Source: JBGZFC01 sp964346495 (GTDB taxonomy: Bacteria > Bacteroidota > Bacteroidia > Bacteroidales > Dysgonomonadaceae). From it: a stretch of 21,956 nucleotides of DNA. The DNA lies in NCBI GenBank assembly GCA_964346495.1, contig CAYFUW010000031.1:1-21956 (forward strand). The letters are read 5' to 3'. Each line of letters starts with the position of its first letter. Positions within the stretch are counted from its first letter, which is position 1. The notes under the pieces were generated by a model. It was given only the letters and a program-made list of their open reading frames with translations. It ran no database searches and was not told the DNA's origin. Of this stretch, positions 5,330 to 13,922 are shown one piece after another. The position numbers were made by a program, and so were the translations under genes.

Positions 5330-6598
5330 ATGAAAAAAATCAGTGATTACGAGATAATGTCGCCTGCCGGTTCGTACGAATCGTTAATGGCAGCAATACA
5401 AGGCGGCGCAGATTCAATCTATTTTGGTATTGAAGGACTCAATATGAGAGCTAAATCGTCAAATAACTTTACTATTGACGATTTGCATAACATTGCAGCA
5501 ATTTGCAAAGAGAACAATATCAAAAGCTACCTAACTGTAAATACAATCATATATAATAACGATTTGCAGTTGATGCGAAAAGTTGTGGATGCTGCAAAAG
5601 AGGCAAATTTATCTGCAATAATCGCTTCCGACATTGCAGTTATGATGTATGCGCGGAGTATAGGTGTGGAAGTGCATCTTTCTACTCAACTTAATATTAC
5701 AAACACTGAGTCACTCGGATTTTTTTCACAATTTGCCGATGTGGTTGTTTTGGCACGAGAACTCAATCTCGACCAAGTAGCAGCTATATATAAAGATATT
5801 GTAGAACAACAGATTAAAGGACCGTCGGGAGAACTTATTCGTATCGAGATGTTTGCGCACGGAGCTCTCTGCATGGCTGTTTCGGGTAAGTGTTATTTGA
5901 GTTTGCACGAAAAAGATTTATCGGCAAACAGGGGTGCATGCAACCAGATTTGTCGCCGTGCTTATATCGTGAAAGATAAGGATAGCGAAATAGAGTTGGA
6001 GATTGATAATGAATATATAATGTCACCCAAAGATTTGAAAACCATTCACTTTATGAATAAGATGCTTGATGCAGGAGTGCGCGTTTTCAAAATTGAGGGT
6101 AGAGCTCGAGGTCCCGAGTATGTGCGTTTGGTTACATCGTGCTACAAAGAGGCGATTGAGGCTTATTGTAATGGCACCTATTCAGAAGAGAAAATAAAAG
6201 AGTGGGACAGCAAACTCGAAACAGTGTTTAATAGGGGTTTTTGGGATGGATATTATCTAGGTCAGCGACTTGGCGAGTGGACACATCGTTACGGTTCGGG
6301 AGCTACCAAACGTAAAGTTTACGTCGGTAAAGCAATAAAGCATTTCGGAAATATTGGTGTGACCGAGTTTTTAGTAGAGGCTCAACCTGTAAATGAGGGA
6401 GATGAGCTGCTTATCACAGGACCAACAACGGGCGCTGTTTTTTTAACCGCAGAAGATATTCGTGTTGACTTGAAACAGGTTAGTGAGGCTGTTAAAGGCG
6501 ACCACTTTTCAATAAAAACACCCGAAAAGATTCGTCCAAACGATCAACTTTATAAAATGGTTATGGCTAACAGAAGAGGGACAGCTCACGAGCGTTGA
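5330..6598 (+). CDS. trhP: Peptidase U32 family protein, probable tRNA 5-hydroxyuridine synthesis protein TrhP
   Basis: A 422-residue protein containing the U32 signature at 173-191 (EMFAHGALCMAVSGKCYLS). Cys181 and Cys188 plus Cys204 and Cys208 (RGACNQIC) form a four-cysteine set expected to bind an iron-sulfur cluster. The N-terminus is a TIM-barrel-like region (SPAGSYESLMAAIQGGADSIYFG). The length is close to E. coli YegQ/TrhP (about 450). The family was once called collagenase-like. Its members TrhP and RlhA are now known to make hydroxylated pyrimidines in tRNA U34 (prephenate-dependent) or 23S rRNA. TrhP fits best by length and motif, but a related U32 paralog cannot be excluded. It is a single-gene unit with its own promoter and long non-coding spacers on both sides. 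Confidence 0.82.
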   Translation: MKKISDYEIMSPAGSYESLMAAIQGGADSIYFGIEGLNMRAKSSNNFTIDDLHNIAAICKENNIKSYLTVNTIIYNNDLQLMRKVVDAAKEANLSAIIASDIAVMMYARSIGVEVHLSTQLNITNTESLGFFSQFADVVVLARELNLDQVAAIYKDIVEQQIKGPSGELIRIEMFAHGALCMAVSGKCYLSLHEKDLSANRGACNQICRRAYIVKDKDSEIELEIDNEYIMSPKDLKTIHFMNKMLDAGVRVFKIEGRARGPEYVRLVTSCYKEAIEAYCNGTYSEEKIKEWDSKLETVFNRGFWDGYYLGQRLGEWTHRYGSGATKRKVYVGKAIKHFGNIGVTEFLVEAQPVNEGDELLITGPTTGAVFLTAEDIRVDLKQVSEAVKGDHFSIKTPEKIRPNDQLYKMVMANRRGTAHER

Positions 6599-6949
6599 AT
6601 CATATTGTCAATGTGTCTCATAAGTTCCAACTGCTGCGTTGATTTCGATATTCAGGCTCAGTCACGTACTTTTAGTACGCTCCTTTGCCCTCAATCTTAT
6701 CGCCTTGCATTTGGGCGCTTCTGAAATACCTTGCTTTTTTGCAGAATACTTGTTTTAAAACAGTCTCCTGAATTATTAACGTATCGCTTCCGCGCGAATC
6801 CTTTCGCGTGGTGTCAACAAGTTACTATGTAATATCCAATGATATAGATGTTTCACTTCGTTCAACATGACAATATAATCGTTGAATTTCATAAGGGCAT
6901 TACGGTTTGAGTCACATTGCCCATAAATATATAATGCCGAAGTAAAAAA
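6599..6949. repeat. Gene-free spacer with repeat-like hairpins between the U32 gene and ligA
   Basis: No coding frame or intrinsic terminator with a T-tract is supported. Structures seen: the hairpin CGTACT-TTT-AGTACG at 6665-6679, inside a GC-richer stretch (6625-6725) that reads like a dispersed intergenic element. The hairpin CGCGCGAA-TCCT-TTCGCGTG at 6791-6810 (one G-T pair). A weak GGGCA...TGCCC pair at 6895-6922. Base composition differs from the flanking genes. Its function is unknown. Confidence 0.5.
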
Positions 6950-8995
6950 TTACTCAATCATTTTTAGAAAATCTTGTTCGTTAATTATTTTGACGCCCAA
7001 TTTTTCGGCTCTTTCCAATTTGGCAGGTCCCATATTCTCTCCTGCCAGAATATAGTCTGTTTTCTTAGATACGGAACCGCTGTTTTTTCCTCCGTGTTGA
7101 AGTATCATTGCTTTGTATTCGTCTCGCGAATGTAGACTAAAAGTACCGCTGATAACTATAGTCAGGTCTTTTAGTTTGTCGGTTTTTTCGGCAATAGTCT
7201 CTTCGCTAAGGCTGAAATGTAAACCTTCGTTTTTTAACCTTTTAATCAGATTGATATTGTTTTCGTTTGAGAAATAATCTATTACACTTTGAGCAATTAC
7301 TTCGCCTATTTCGTCGGTCGATGTAAGTTGCTCAAGGGTAGCTTGCTCCAATAATTCTATCGTCGGGAAAGCATGAGCCAGCTTTTGCGAAACTGTTTCT
7401 CCGACATATCTTATTCCGAGTGCGAAAAGAACTCTTTCGTAAGGTGTCTCTTTCGATTTCTCTATACTTTCAAGCAGGTTAGTGGCACTTGTTTCCGCCC
7501 AACGCTCCAGTTTTAGCAAGTCGTCTTTCTGTAATTTATACAAATCGACAACGTCGTGTACCAAATTGTTTTCGAAAAGAGTGTCGATTGTTTCGGGACC
7601 GATGGTGATATTCATAGCTTTACGTCCCACGAAATGCTCAACTCGCCCTTTTATTTGTGGCGGACACTCCGATGAGTTGGTGCAATAATAGATGGCTTCG
7701 TCCTCGTATCGCACCAGTTTTGATCCACAGTCGGGACAGTTCTCAATGAAAACAACCTTTTCGGCTGATTCTTCACGCTTATTGATATCTACTTCGGTAA
7801 TTTTTGGAATTATTTCACCGCCTTTTTCAACATACACATAGTCACCTAAATGCAAATCGAGTGCATTTATTGCATCTTCATTATAAAGAGAAGCTCGTCT
7901 GACTACAGTTCCCGAAAGTTGCACCGGCTCTAAGTTTGCCACTGGAGTAACTGCACCGGTTCTGCCAACCTGATAAGAAACCGAAAGCAATTTTGTCACA
8001 GCCTGTTCAGCACTAAATTTGTAGGCTATTGCCCATCGCGGGAATTTTGATGTTGAGCCTAGATTTCGTTGTTGCGAAAGAGAATCTACTTTTAAAACCA
8101 CACCGTCTGTAGCGACCGGAAGATTTTTACGTTCTTCATCCCAATATTTTAGAAAATCGAATACCTCTTCAATAGTTTTGCATCGCTTCACAGCATCCGA
8201 AACTCGTAAACCCCACTTTTTTGCAATTGCCATATTGTCGAAATGGCTGTCGGAAGGTAGCTCTTCGCCTAATAGGTAATACATATAAGCATCTAATTTT
8301 CTCGATGCTACAACTTTTGAGTCTTGTTGCTTTAGAGTTCCTGAGGCTGCATTTCTTGGATTGGCAAACGTGGCTAGCTCTTGTTCTTCGCGTTCTTTGT
8401 TCAACTCTTCAAAAACATTCCACGGCATCAATATCTCTCCCCGAACTTCAACTTTTTCGGGAATATTGTCACCATTTAATATTAGTGGAATAGTTCGTAT
8501 TGTACGAACATTGTCTGTTACATCATCGCCTTGAACGCCATCGCCCCTCGTTACAGCTTGTGTTAAACGACCATTTTCATATATAAGAGAAATAGACGTT
8601 CCATCGTATTTCAATTCGCACACGATATCGAAATCTTCATTTATTGAGCGGCTTACTCTATTGAAGAAATCCGCAACTTCGCCTTCGGAATAGGTGTTTT
8701 GAAGCGAAAGCATCGGGTAGTTGTGTTTTACCTGATTGAAATTTTTATTTATATCGCTGCCTACACGTACTGTAGGAGAGTTTGGGTCGGAATATTCGGG
8801 ATGTTTCTCTTCCAGTTCAGAAAGCCTGTGCATCAGCTTATCGAAATCGAAATCGGATATTGTTGGCTCAGACAAAACATAATATTCGTAATTGTATCTG
8901 TGCAATTTCTCACGAAGTTCAGTAATCTCTTTCAATATATCATCAGATATTGGTTGTTCTGATACGAAGTCCTCTTCTGAAAATAGGTTCATCAT
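6950..8995 (-). CDS. ligA: NAD-dependent DNA ligase LigA
   Basis: A 681-residue protein, full length for LigA. It seals nicks during replication and repair using NAD+. The N-terminal Ia domain (YNYEYYVLSEPTISDFDFD) binds NMN. The adenylation domain has the active Lys129 in CELKYDG, and the family motif TRGDG follows. Next are the OB fold, a four-cysteine zinc finger (about 415-440: CPDCGSKL...YYCTNSSEC), helix-hairpin-helix repeats, and a C-terminal BRCT domain (about 605-681: ISGTFSLHSRDEYKAMI, GGKNSGSVSKKTDYILAG). All parts are present. The start is ATG 8995. A second ATG one codon later could serve equally. It lies 18 bp after the outer-membrane-protein gene and is probably co-transcribed with it. 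Downstream are 350 bp without a gene. Confidence 0.97.
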   Translation of the reverse strand: MMNLFSEEDFVSEQPISDDILKEITELREKLHRYNYEYYVLSEPTISDFDFDKLMHRLSELEEKHPEYSDPNSPTVRVGSDINKNFNQVKHNYPMLSLQNTYSEGEVADFFNRVSRSINEDFDIVCELKYDGTSISLIYENGRLTQAVTRGDGVQGDDVTDNVRTIRTIPLILNGDNIPEKVEVRGEILMPWNVFEELNKEREEQELATFANPRNAASGTLKQQDSKVVASRKLDAYMYYLLGEELPSDSHFDNMAIAKKWGLRVSDAVKRCKTIEEVFDFLKYWDEERKNLPVATDGVVLKVDSLSQQRNLGSTSKFPRWAIAYKFSAEQAVTKLLSVSYQVGRTGAVTPVANLEPVQLSGTVVRRASLYNEDAINALDLHLGDYVYVEKGGEIIPKITEVDINKREESAEKVVFIENCPDCGSKLVRYEDEAIYYCTNSSECPPQIKGRVEHFVGRKAMNITIGPETIDTLFENNLVHDVVDLYKLQKDDLLKLERWAETSATNLLESIEKSKETPYERVLFALGIRYVGETVSQKLAHAFPTIELLEQATLEQLTSTDEIGEVIAQSVIDYFSNENNINLIKRLKNEGLHFSLSEETIAEKTDKLKDLTIVISGTFSLHSRDEYKAMILQHGGKNSGSVSKKTDYILAGENMGPAKLERAEKLGVKIINEQDFLKMIE

Positions 8996-9013
8996 ATTTG
9001 TCTCAGTTTTTTA

Positions 9014-10087
9014 TTATTTAAACAGATTCATCAACGGATAGGTAATTTTCTTTTTATCGCCATCCGATTTTATATTGCCGATTTGTGCCGAAACAGTGAG
9101 CATTTGTTGAAACAGAACACTCCCTTCGGTAAAATGCAGATTGGCACTAAATTTCGCATTTATATAGTCAGATTCTATAAGTTTGAGATACCATTCGCTC
9201 TCTGCATAAAATTTTTCGCGGAGAAATTGCGTACCCCAATACAAATCGCCATCGAAAGTGTTAGCTAATCGTTGTCTTTTGTTGCCGTAATATAATGTGT
9301 TGTTTGTGCCAATTCCGGAATATTCGAAGTTGATTTTCGATGTAACGCCAACGGGTTTATAAAGTTCGCCTTCAAATCTTCTGTCTCTTTCGTATCCGGC
9401 AAGAATACCAATTGATATTAATGAGTGAAATTTTTCTCCTTTAGATAATTGAGTTCCGATAGATGCTTGCAACTGCAAATTTTCAGCAACACCCCAACCT
9501 TGTGTGGAAGGTTTTGTGTTTGAATAGTGAAACATATAAGATTGGAAATCGGCGAAAAAAGCTCCTTTCGTAATTTTTCCCGATAATCCCACGAAAAAAT
9601 GCTCGCGTTTTGTTGGAGTTGCATATCCTGTTCTGTCAAACCATCCGTTTATAAAACTTTTACCTGAGCCATATTGAATAAAAACGCCCTGCATTAGTGG
9701 AATAAAGTTATTGACGGAATCTTTAAAAAAGAAGTTGTCGTAATTGCTCAAAACATCTGCACGAGGAAAAGAACCTGCCCGAAACAAGATTTTATCTGTT
9801 TTATATTGATAGAAAGCTGTTACATCGATTTTGTCAATCGCTTTGTTCATTCCCGGAATCTTTAATAGATTTACACCTGCGCTTATAGAATGTTTTGAAT
9901 CGAAATTGACGCTGCTTGTCGGATTGATCCAGATACCGTTCATGGTTTCAGAATCGATATGTGACGATTTTGAATACTCAGTGTTATCAAAAAAGTACTC
10001 CAGTCCTACTTCCCAACCAAGTTTTTGTGCCTTTGTCGATAGAAAGCAGAATGTGAATATAATAATAAGTGTGATGCTTTTTTTCAT
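9014..10087 (-). CDS. Probable outer-membrane beta-barrel protein, function unknown
   Basis: A 357-residue protein. Residues 1-20 are a Sec signal peptide (MKKS, hydrophobic core, then STKA|QK). The mature part has no long hydrophobic helix. It alternates polar and hydrophobic residues with many aromatics in short strands (LGWEVGLEYFF, VTAFYQYKTDKILFRAG, HFFVGLSGKI, GDLYWGTQFL), which suggests an outer-membrane beta-barrel. The C-terminus (PLMNLFK) lacks a type IX sorting domain, though it ends near a Phe. I do not recognise a named family, and no enzymatic motif is evident. It lies 18 bp before ligA and about 50 bp after purN on the same strand, so it may belong to a purN-OMP-ligA unit. Possible roles are porin-like transport or envelope structure. 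Confidence 0.7.
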   Translation of the reverse strand: MKKSITLIIIFTFCFLSTKAQKLGWEVGLEYFFDNTEYSKSSHIDSETMNGIWINPTSSVNFDSKHSISAGVNLLKIPGMNKAIDKIDVTAFYQYKTDKILFRAGSFPRADVLSNYDNFFFKDSVNNFIPLMQGVFIQYGSGKSFINGWFDRTGYATPTKREHFFVGLSGKITKGAFFADFQSYMFHYSNTKPSTQGWGVAENLQLQASIGTQLSKGEKFHSLISIGILAGYERDRRFEGELYKPVGVTSKINFEYSGIGTNNTLYYGNKRQRLANTFDGDLYWGTQFLREKFYAESEWYLKLIESDYINAKFSANLHFTEGSVLFQQMLTVSAQIGNIKSDGDKKKITYPLMNLFK

Positions 10088-10136
10088 CTGTTTTTTTAGA
10101 CAGTAATCTAACTAAATACATTATATATATAGAAAA

Positions 10137-10709
10137 TTACATTGTACTTAATATAACTTTCTCTATAATTGTTGGGAAATGCTCATATTCTAGTTTATGT
10201 ACTTTTTGTGCAACATCATCGGGTGAGTCATTCGGTAATACTTCACACGAAGCCTGAAAAATTATATCTCCTTCATCATATCTCTCATTAATATAATGTA
10301 TAGTGATACCCGATTCTTTTTCTTTTGCAGCGACTACCGCCTGATGAACAAAATCACCATACATTCCTTTTCCTCCATATTTAGGCAGAAGAGCCGGGTG
10401 TATATTTACAATTTTGTTGTGGTACGCATCCAAAATTTGCTGTGGCACTTTTAGCAAAAAACCGGCTAAAACTATAAAATCTATCTCATACTCTTTCAAA
10501 GTGTCCAATACAAATATAGCGTCATCAATTTCCGATTTGGAAAATGTGTATGAAGGTATTCCTAATTTTTTTGCCCTTTCCAAAACGTAAGCATCTTTTT
10601 TATTGGAAATGATGAGTGAAATCTCAATTTTGGGATTATTTGCAAAATAAAGGGCAATATTTTCAGCATTTGTTCCGCTGCCCGATGCAAAAATTGCTAC
10701 TTTAAACAT
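10137..10709 (-). CDS. purN: Phosphoribosylglycinamide formyltransferase PurN
   Basis: A 190-residue protein from the preferred start. PurN transfers a formyl group from 10-formyl-tetrahydrofolate to GAR, the third step of purine synthesis, in the cytoplasm. The phosphate-binding start FASGSGTNAENI is at 7-18. The catalytic set is Asn102 and His104 in VNIHPALLPKYGG and Asp145 in RYDEGDI, matching Asn106/His108/Asp144 of E. coli. The reading frame is open further, to ATG 10742, but those 11 extra residues (MHFLCNLTILS) are not typical. Family members begin just before the K-[VI]-A-[VI] strand, so ATG 10709 is preferred. It is divergent from acpP. Confidence 0.92.
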   Translation of the reverse strand: MFKVAIFASGSGTNAENIALYFANNPKIEISLIISNKKDAYVLERAKKLGIPSYTFSKSEIDDAIFVLDTLKEYEIDFIVLAGFLLKVPQQILDAYHNKIVNIHPALLPKYGGKGMYGDFVHQAVVAAKEKESGITIHYINERYDEGDIIFQASCEVLPNDSPDDVAQKVHKLEYEHFPTIIEKVILSTM

Positions 10710-10726
10710 AGATAAAATCGTTAAAT

Positions 10727-10751
10727 TGCACAAAAAATGCAAAAATGTGCA
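10727..10751. repeat. Inverted repeat TGCACA-N13-TGTGCA in the purN/acpP spacer
   Basis: TGCACA at 10727-10732 and TGTGCA at 10746-10751 are reverse complements, 13 nt apart, with a further TGCA in the middle. The repeat lies just upstream of the preferred purN start and could be an operator or a leader hairpin. The function is inferred only from position. Confidence 0.4.
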
Positions 10752-10802
10752 CTTTTTTTGAATATTTTAGTGTAAATCTTACGTAATTACAGAAAAAATG
10801 AT

Positions 10803-10810
10803 TTACTTTG
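10803..10810 (+). promoter_or_regulatory. Possible -7 element of the acpP-fabF-rnc unit
   Basis: TTACTTTG resembles TAnnTTTG but is one base short between TA and TTTG, and no clear -33 TTG is present. Its position, 55 bp before the acpP ATG, is sensible. The leader after it is very AT-rich. Confidence 0.35.
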
Positions 10811-10865
10811 CAGTTACAAAATTAGAAATTTATTTTATTTATTTAATTAATTAATATCAAAAGTT

Positions 10866-11102
10866 ATGTCTGAAGTAGCACAAAGAGTAAAAGCAATTAT
10901 TGTAGACAAATTAGGCGTTGAGGAATCTGAAGTAACAGAAAACGCAAGTTTCACTAATGATTTGGGAGCAGACTCTCTTGATACTGTGGAACTAATCATG
11001 GAATTTGAAAAAGAATTTAATCTTTCTATTCCAGATGATCAAGCTGAGAAAATCGCTACAGTTGGAGATGCTATCTGTCATGTAGAGGAACACGTAAAAT
11101 AA
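10866..11102 (+). CDS. acpP: Acyl carrier protein AcpP
   Basis: A 78-residue, acidic, helical protein with the classic phosphopantetheine attachment motif GADSLDTVELIMEFE. Ser37 receives 4'-phosphopantetheine. It carries growing acyl chains between the fatty-acid synthesis enzymes in the cytoplasm. Length and sequence are typical. It is the first gene of the acpP-fabF-rnc unit, 21 bp before fabF. Confidence 0.97.
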   Translation: MSEVAQRVKAIIVDKLGVEESEVTENASFTNDLGADSLDTVELIMEFEKEFNLSIPDDQAEKIATVGDAICHVEEHVK

Positions 11103-11123
11103 AAACATTTCTTAATTCAATTT

Positions 11124-12386
11124 ATGGAATTAAAAAGAGTAGTAGTAACAGGTCTGGGAGCTATTACCCCGCTTGGCAACGATGTTGAAACAACATGGAA
11201 AAATGCTTTAGCAGGAAAGAGTGGTGCCGGACCTATTACTAGTTTTGACGCATCATTATTTAAAACTCAATTTGCTTGCCAAGTGAAAGATTTTAATCCT
11301 ATGGATTATTTCGACAGAAAAGAGGCACGCAAATATGATAGATATTCTCAACTTGCTGTTAAATCAGCAATGGAGGCAATGGAAAATTCGGGTTTAAATC
11401 TTGAAGAAGAAGATTTAGACAGAATTGGTGTTATTTTTGCTGCCGGCATTGGAGGTATTAAAACTTTCGAAGAAGAAGTTGGAGGATATTATCTTGCGGA
11501 AGATAGGGGTCCCCGTTTTAGCCCATTTTTCATTCCGAAAATGATAGCGGATATCGCTGCAGCGCATATTTCTATGATTTACGGACTGAGAGGACCGAAC
11601 TATGCAACAGTTTCTGCTTGCGCATCTTCAACAAATGCCTTGGTAGATGCATTCAATTTAATCCGATTAAATAAGGCAAATGTTATTGTGACGGGTGGTG
11701 CTGAATCCTCAGTTACACCATCGGCAGTAGGAGGATTTAACTCAATGCAAGCACTTTCTACAAGGAATGACTCACCGGAAACAGCGTCTCGTCCATTTAG
11801 TGCAAGTCGCGATGGTTTTGTGATAGGCGAGGGTGCAGCTTGTCTTGTACTTGAAGAGATGGAGCATGCACTTGCACGTGGTGCACATATATATGCCGAG
11901 GTTGTAGGTGGCGGTATGTCTGCAGATGCATATCATCTAACAGCTTCTCACCCCGAGGGATTAGGAGCCAAACTTGTTATGAGAAATGCGTTGGAAGATG
12001 CCAACATGTCACCTGAAGATATTGACTATATCAATGTACATGGTACATCAACTCCGGTAGGAGATATATCTGAAGTAAAAGCTATTCTTGATGTATTTGG
12101 TGACCATGCGTATAATCTGAATATTAGTTCTACAAAATCAATGACAGGACACCTGCTCGGAGCAACAGGAGCACTTGAAGCAATGTTCTGTATCCTTGCT
12201 TTGGAGAACCAAATTATACCTCCAACTATTAATCACGAACCGGGTGATGATGATCCGGAAATAGACTACAACTTGAACTTTACATTCAATAAACCTCAAG
12301 AACGAGAAGTTAGAGCAGCATTATCCAACACTTTTGGATTTGGTGGACATAACTCTAGCATTATTGTAAAGAAATTCAACAAATAG
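11124..12386 (+). CDS. fabF: 3-oxoacyl-[acyl-carrier-protein] synthase II FabF
   Basis: A 420-residue thiolase-fold condensing enzyme. FabF elongates acyl-ACP with malonyl-ACP. The catalytic triad is complete: Cys166 in TVSACASSTNA, His306 in NVHGTSTPVGD and His343 in SMTGHLLGATGALE. The start RRVVVTG-type strand appears as KRVVVTGLGAITPLG. The C-terminus NTFGFGGHNSS is also conserved. It directly follows acpP, its partner protein. The stop codon TAG touches the start of rnc. Confidence 0.97.
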   Translation: MELKRVVVTGLGAITPLGNDVETTWKNALAGKSGAGPITSFDASLFKTQFACQVKDFNPMDYFDRKEARKYDRYSQLAVKSAMEAMENSGLNLEEEDLDRIGVIFAAGIGGIKTFEEEVGGYYLAEDRGPRFSPFFIPKMIADIAAAHISMIYGLRGPNYATVSACASSTNALVDAFNLIRLNKANVIVTGGAESSVTPSAVGGFNSMQALSTRNDSPETASRPFSASRDGFVIGEGAACLVLEEMEHALARGAHIYAEVVGGGMSADAYHLTASHPEGLGAKLVMRNALEDANMSPEDIDYINVHGTSTPVGDISEVKAILDVFGDHAYNLNISSTKSMTGHLLGATGALEAMFCILALENQIIPPTINHEPGDDDPEIDYNLNFTFNKPQEREVRAALSNTFGFGGHNSSIIVKKFNK

Positions 12387-13202
12387 GTGTTTGAAAAAAT
12401 GTGGAGAAAGATAAAGGCTGTTTTCCGAAAAGGAAAGGAGCCATATCTTTCATTTTATAATATGCTGGGCTTTTGCCCAAACAATATCGAGTTGTACAAT
12501 GAGGCTATGACTCATAGGTCATCTACAATTAGACTAAGCAAAAGTAGAAGGACTAACAACGAGCGACTCGAATTTTTAGGCGATGCAATACTTGATGCTA
12601 TCGTCGCAGATATTCTATACAAACGATTCGACAACAAAAATGAGGGTTTTCTTACCAGCACCCGCTCTCGAATAGTTCAGCGTGAAACTCTCAATAAAAT
12701 TGCTGTAGAGATTGGTATAGACAAAATAATTAAATCATCTACGAAAAACCTGGCACACAATACCAATATTTATGGTGATGCTCTAGAAGCACTTATCGGT
12801 GCAATATATTTAGACCAAGGATACCGTACTACCAAAAAATTTGTCTTTGAAATACTAATTAAGGAGCATATCAATATTGACTCAGTTTTAAAAAATGAGG
12901 TTGACTTTAAGTCCCGACTAATAGAGTGGGGGCAAAAGCATAAAGTTGATGTTGTTTTTGAAGTGACTGATGCGAGTTACGATGAGCAGAGCAATCCGAT
13001 TTTTGATTCTTGTGTTATTGTAGGCGGTGAAAATTTGGGTTGCGGTCGAGGTTATTCAAAAAAAGAGTCACATCAAAAAGCTGCAAGGAAAGCTCTTAAA
13101 AGATTAGATGGTGATAAGGAGCTGTTTAGCCGACTAATAAGTTTGAATAAAACAGGGTCTTCAGAGGCAGAAGAGATGATAGAAGAAGTTGTTAATATCT
13201 AG
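12387..13202 (+). CDS. rnc: Ribonuclease III
   Basis: A 271-residue double-strand-specific endoribonuclease, needed for 16S/23S rRNA processing and mRNA turnover. The RNase III signature NERLEFLGDAILD (about 58-70) and the second acidic motif GDALEALIGAIYLDQG (about 127-142) carry the metal-binding Asp/Glu residues. A double-stranded-RNA-binding domain follows (about 170-240, ending KKESHQKAARKALKRL). The frame opens with GTG 12387, directly after the fabF stop. ATG 12399 (MWRKIKAVFRK) is an alternative, giving 267 residues. The zero-gap junction suggests translational coupling to fabF. The 3' end faces pssA with only 6 bp between stop codons. Confidence 0.94.
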   Translation: MFEKMWRKIKAVFRKGKEPYLSFYNMLGFCPNNIELYNEAMTHRSSTIRLSKSRRTNNERLEFLGDAILDAIVADILYKRFDNKNEGFLTSTRSRIVQRETLNKIAVEIGIDKIIKSSTKNLAHNTNIYGDALEALIGAIYLDQGYRTTKKFVFEILIKEHINIDSVLKNEVDFKSRLIEWGQKHKVDVVFEVTDASYDEQSNPIFDSCVIVGGENLGCGRGYSKKESHQKAARKALKRLDGDKELFSRLISLNKTGSSEAEEMIEEVVNI

Positions 13203-13208
13203 TAAGGA

Positions 13209-13910
13209 TTAAGACACTCTATTTGCCGCAAATATAGATATTGCAATATAAGCAAGTATCCCCCAGGCAATTCCCACAATTCCCCATAGCGATATAAATG
13301 CAATCATAAATACAACCAGTAAAAGTTGTTTTTCGTTGCCTTTTATCTGAAATTTCTTAATTTTAAACGAAAATAGTGGAGTTTCAGACACCATTAATGC
13401 TGATAATACTATCAGAAATCCTAATGTCGAATATAACAGATTTTCGTTTAGAATACTTGTCTGGCGAATGCCATAGCAATAGCTAACCCAGAAGAGTGCA
13501 TTAGCAGGAGTAGGTAATCCTAAAAAATAAGTTGTCTGTCTGTCATCCAGATTAAATTTGGCTAATCTGTAGGCTGAGAAAACCGGAATTATAAATGCCA
13601 GATAGGGTATTACTGTTTGTAAAGGCTCTAACCATTCTGGATATGCACTCCTGTTATTCAAAAGCACAAAAAGTGCCATACCTGGGGCAACTCCAAAACT
13701 TACCACATCGGCAAGAGAGTCTAACTCTACTCCCAATTTTGATGAAACACCAAGCATTCTTGCTGCAAATCCATCGAAGAAGTCGAAAATAGCAGCTACA
13801 ATAACCCATAGCACAACACCCATATAGTTTTCTTGAAATGCCATAACTATGGCTATACAACCTGAAAAAAGGTTGGCTAAAGTAATAATATTTGGTATCT
13901 GTTTACGCAT
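13209..13910 (-). CDS. pssA: CDP-diacylglycerol-serine O-phosphatidyltransferase PssA
   Basis: A 233-residue membrane protein with about 7 hydrophobic segments. It makes phosphatidylserine from CDP-diacylglycerol and serine. The complete CDP-alcohol phosphotransferase motif D-x2-D-G-x2-A-R-x8-G-x3-D-x3-D is seen with Asp43, Asp46, Gly47, Ala50, Arg51, Gly60, Asp64 and Asp68. It lies 12 bp after psd, whose product decarboxylates its product, so the pair makes phosphatidylethanolamine. It is the last gene of the leftward series. Confidence 0.95.
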   Translation of the reverse strand: MRKQIPNIITLANLFSGCIAIVMAFQENYMGVVLWVIVAAIFDFFDGFAARMLGVSSKLGVELDSLADVVSFGVAPGMALFVLLNNRSAYPEWLEPLQTVIPYLAFIIPVFSAYRLAKFNLDDRQTTYFLGLPTPANALFWVSYCYGIRQTSILNENLLYSTLGFLIVLSALMVSETPLFSFKIKKFQIKGNEKQLLLVVFMIAFISLWGIVGIAWGILAYIAISIFAANRVS

Positions 13911-13922
13911 AACAAAAAATAT

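Noticed and set aside
6791..6810. Hairpin as terminator of the U32 gene
   Set aside because: It is about 190 bp past the stop codon and no T-tract follows on either strand.
10710..10742. Longer purN start at ATG 10742
   Set aside because: The extra residues precede the first beta strand and are not typical of PurN. ATG 10709 fits the family.
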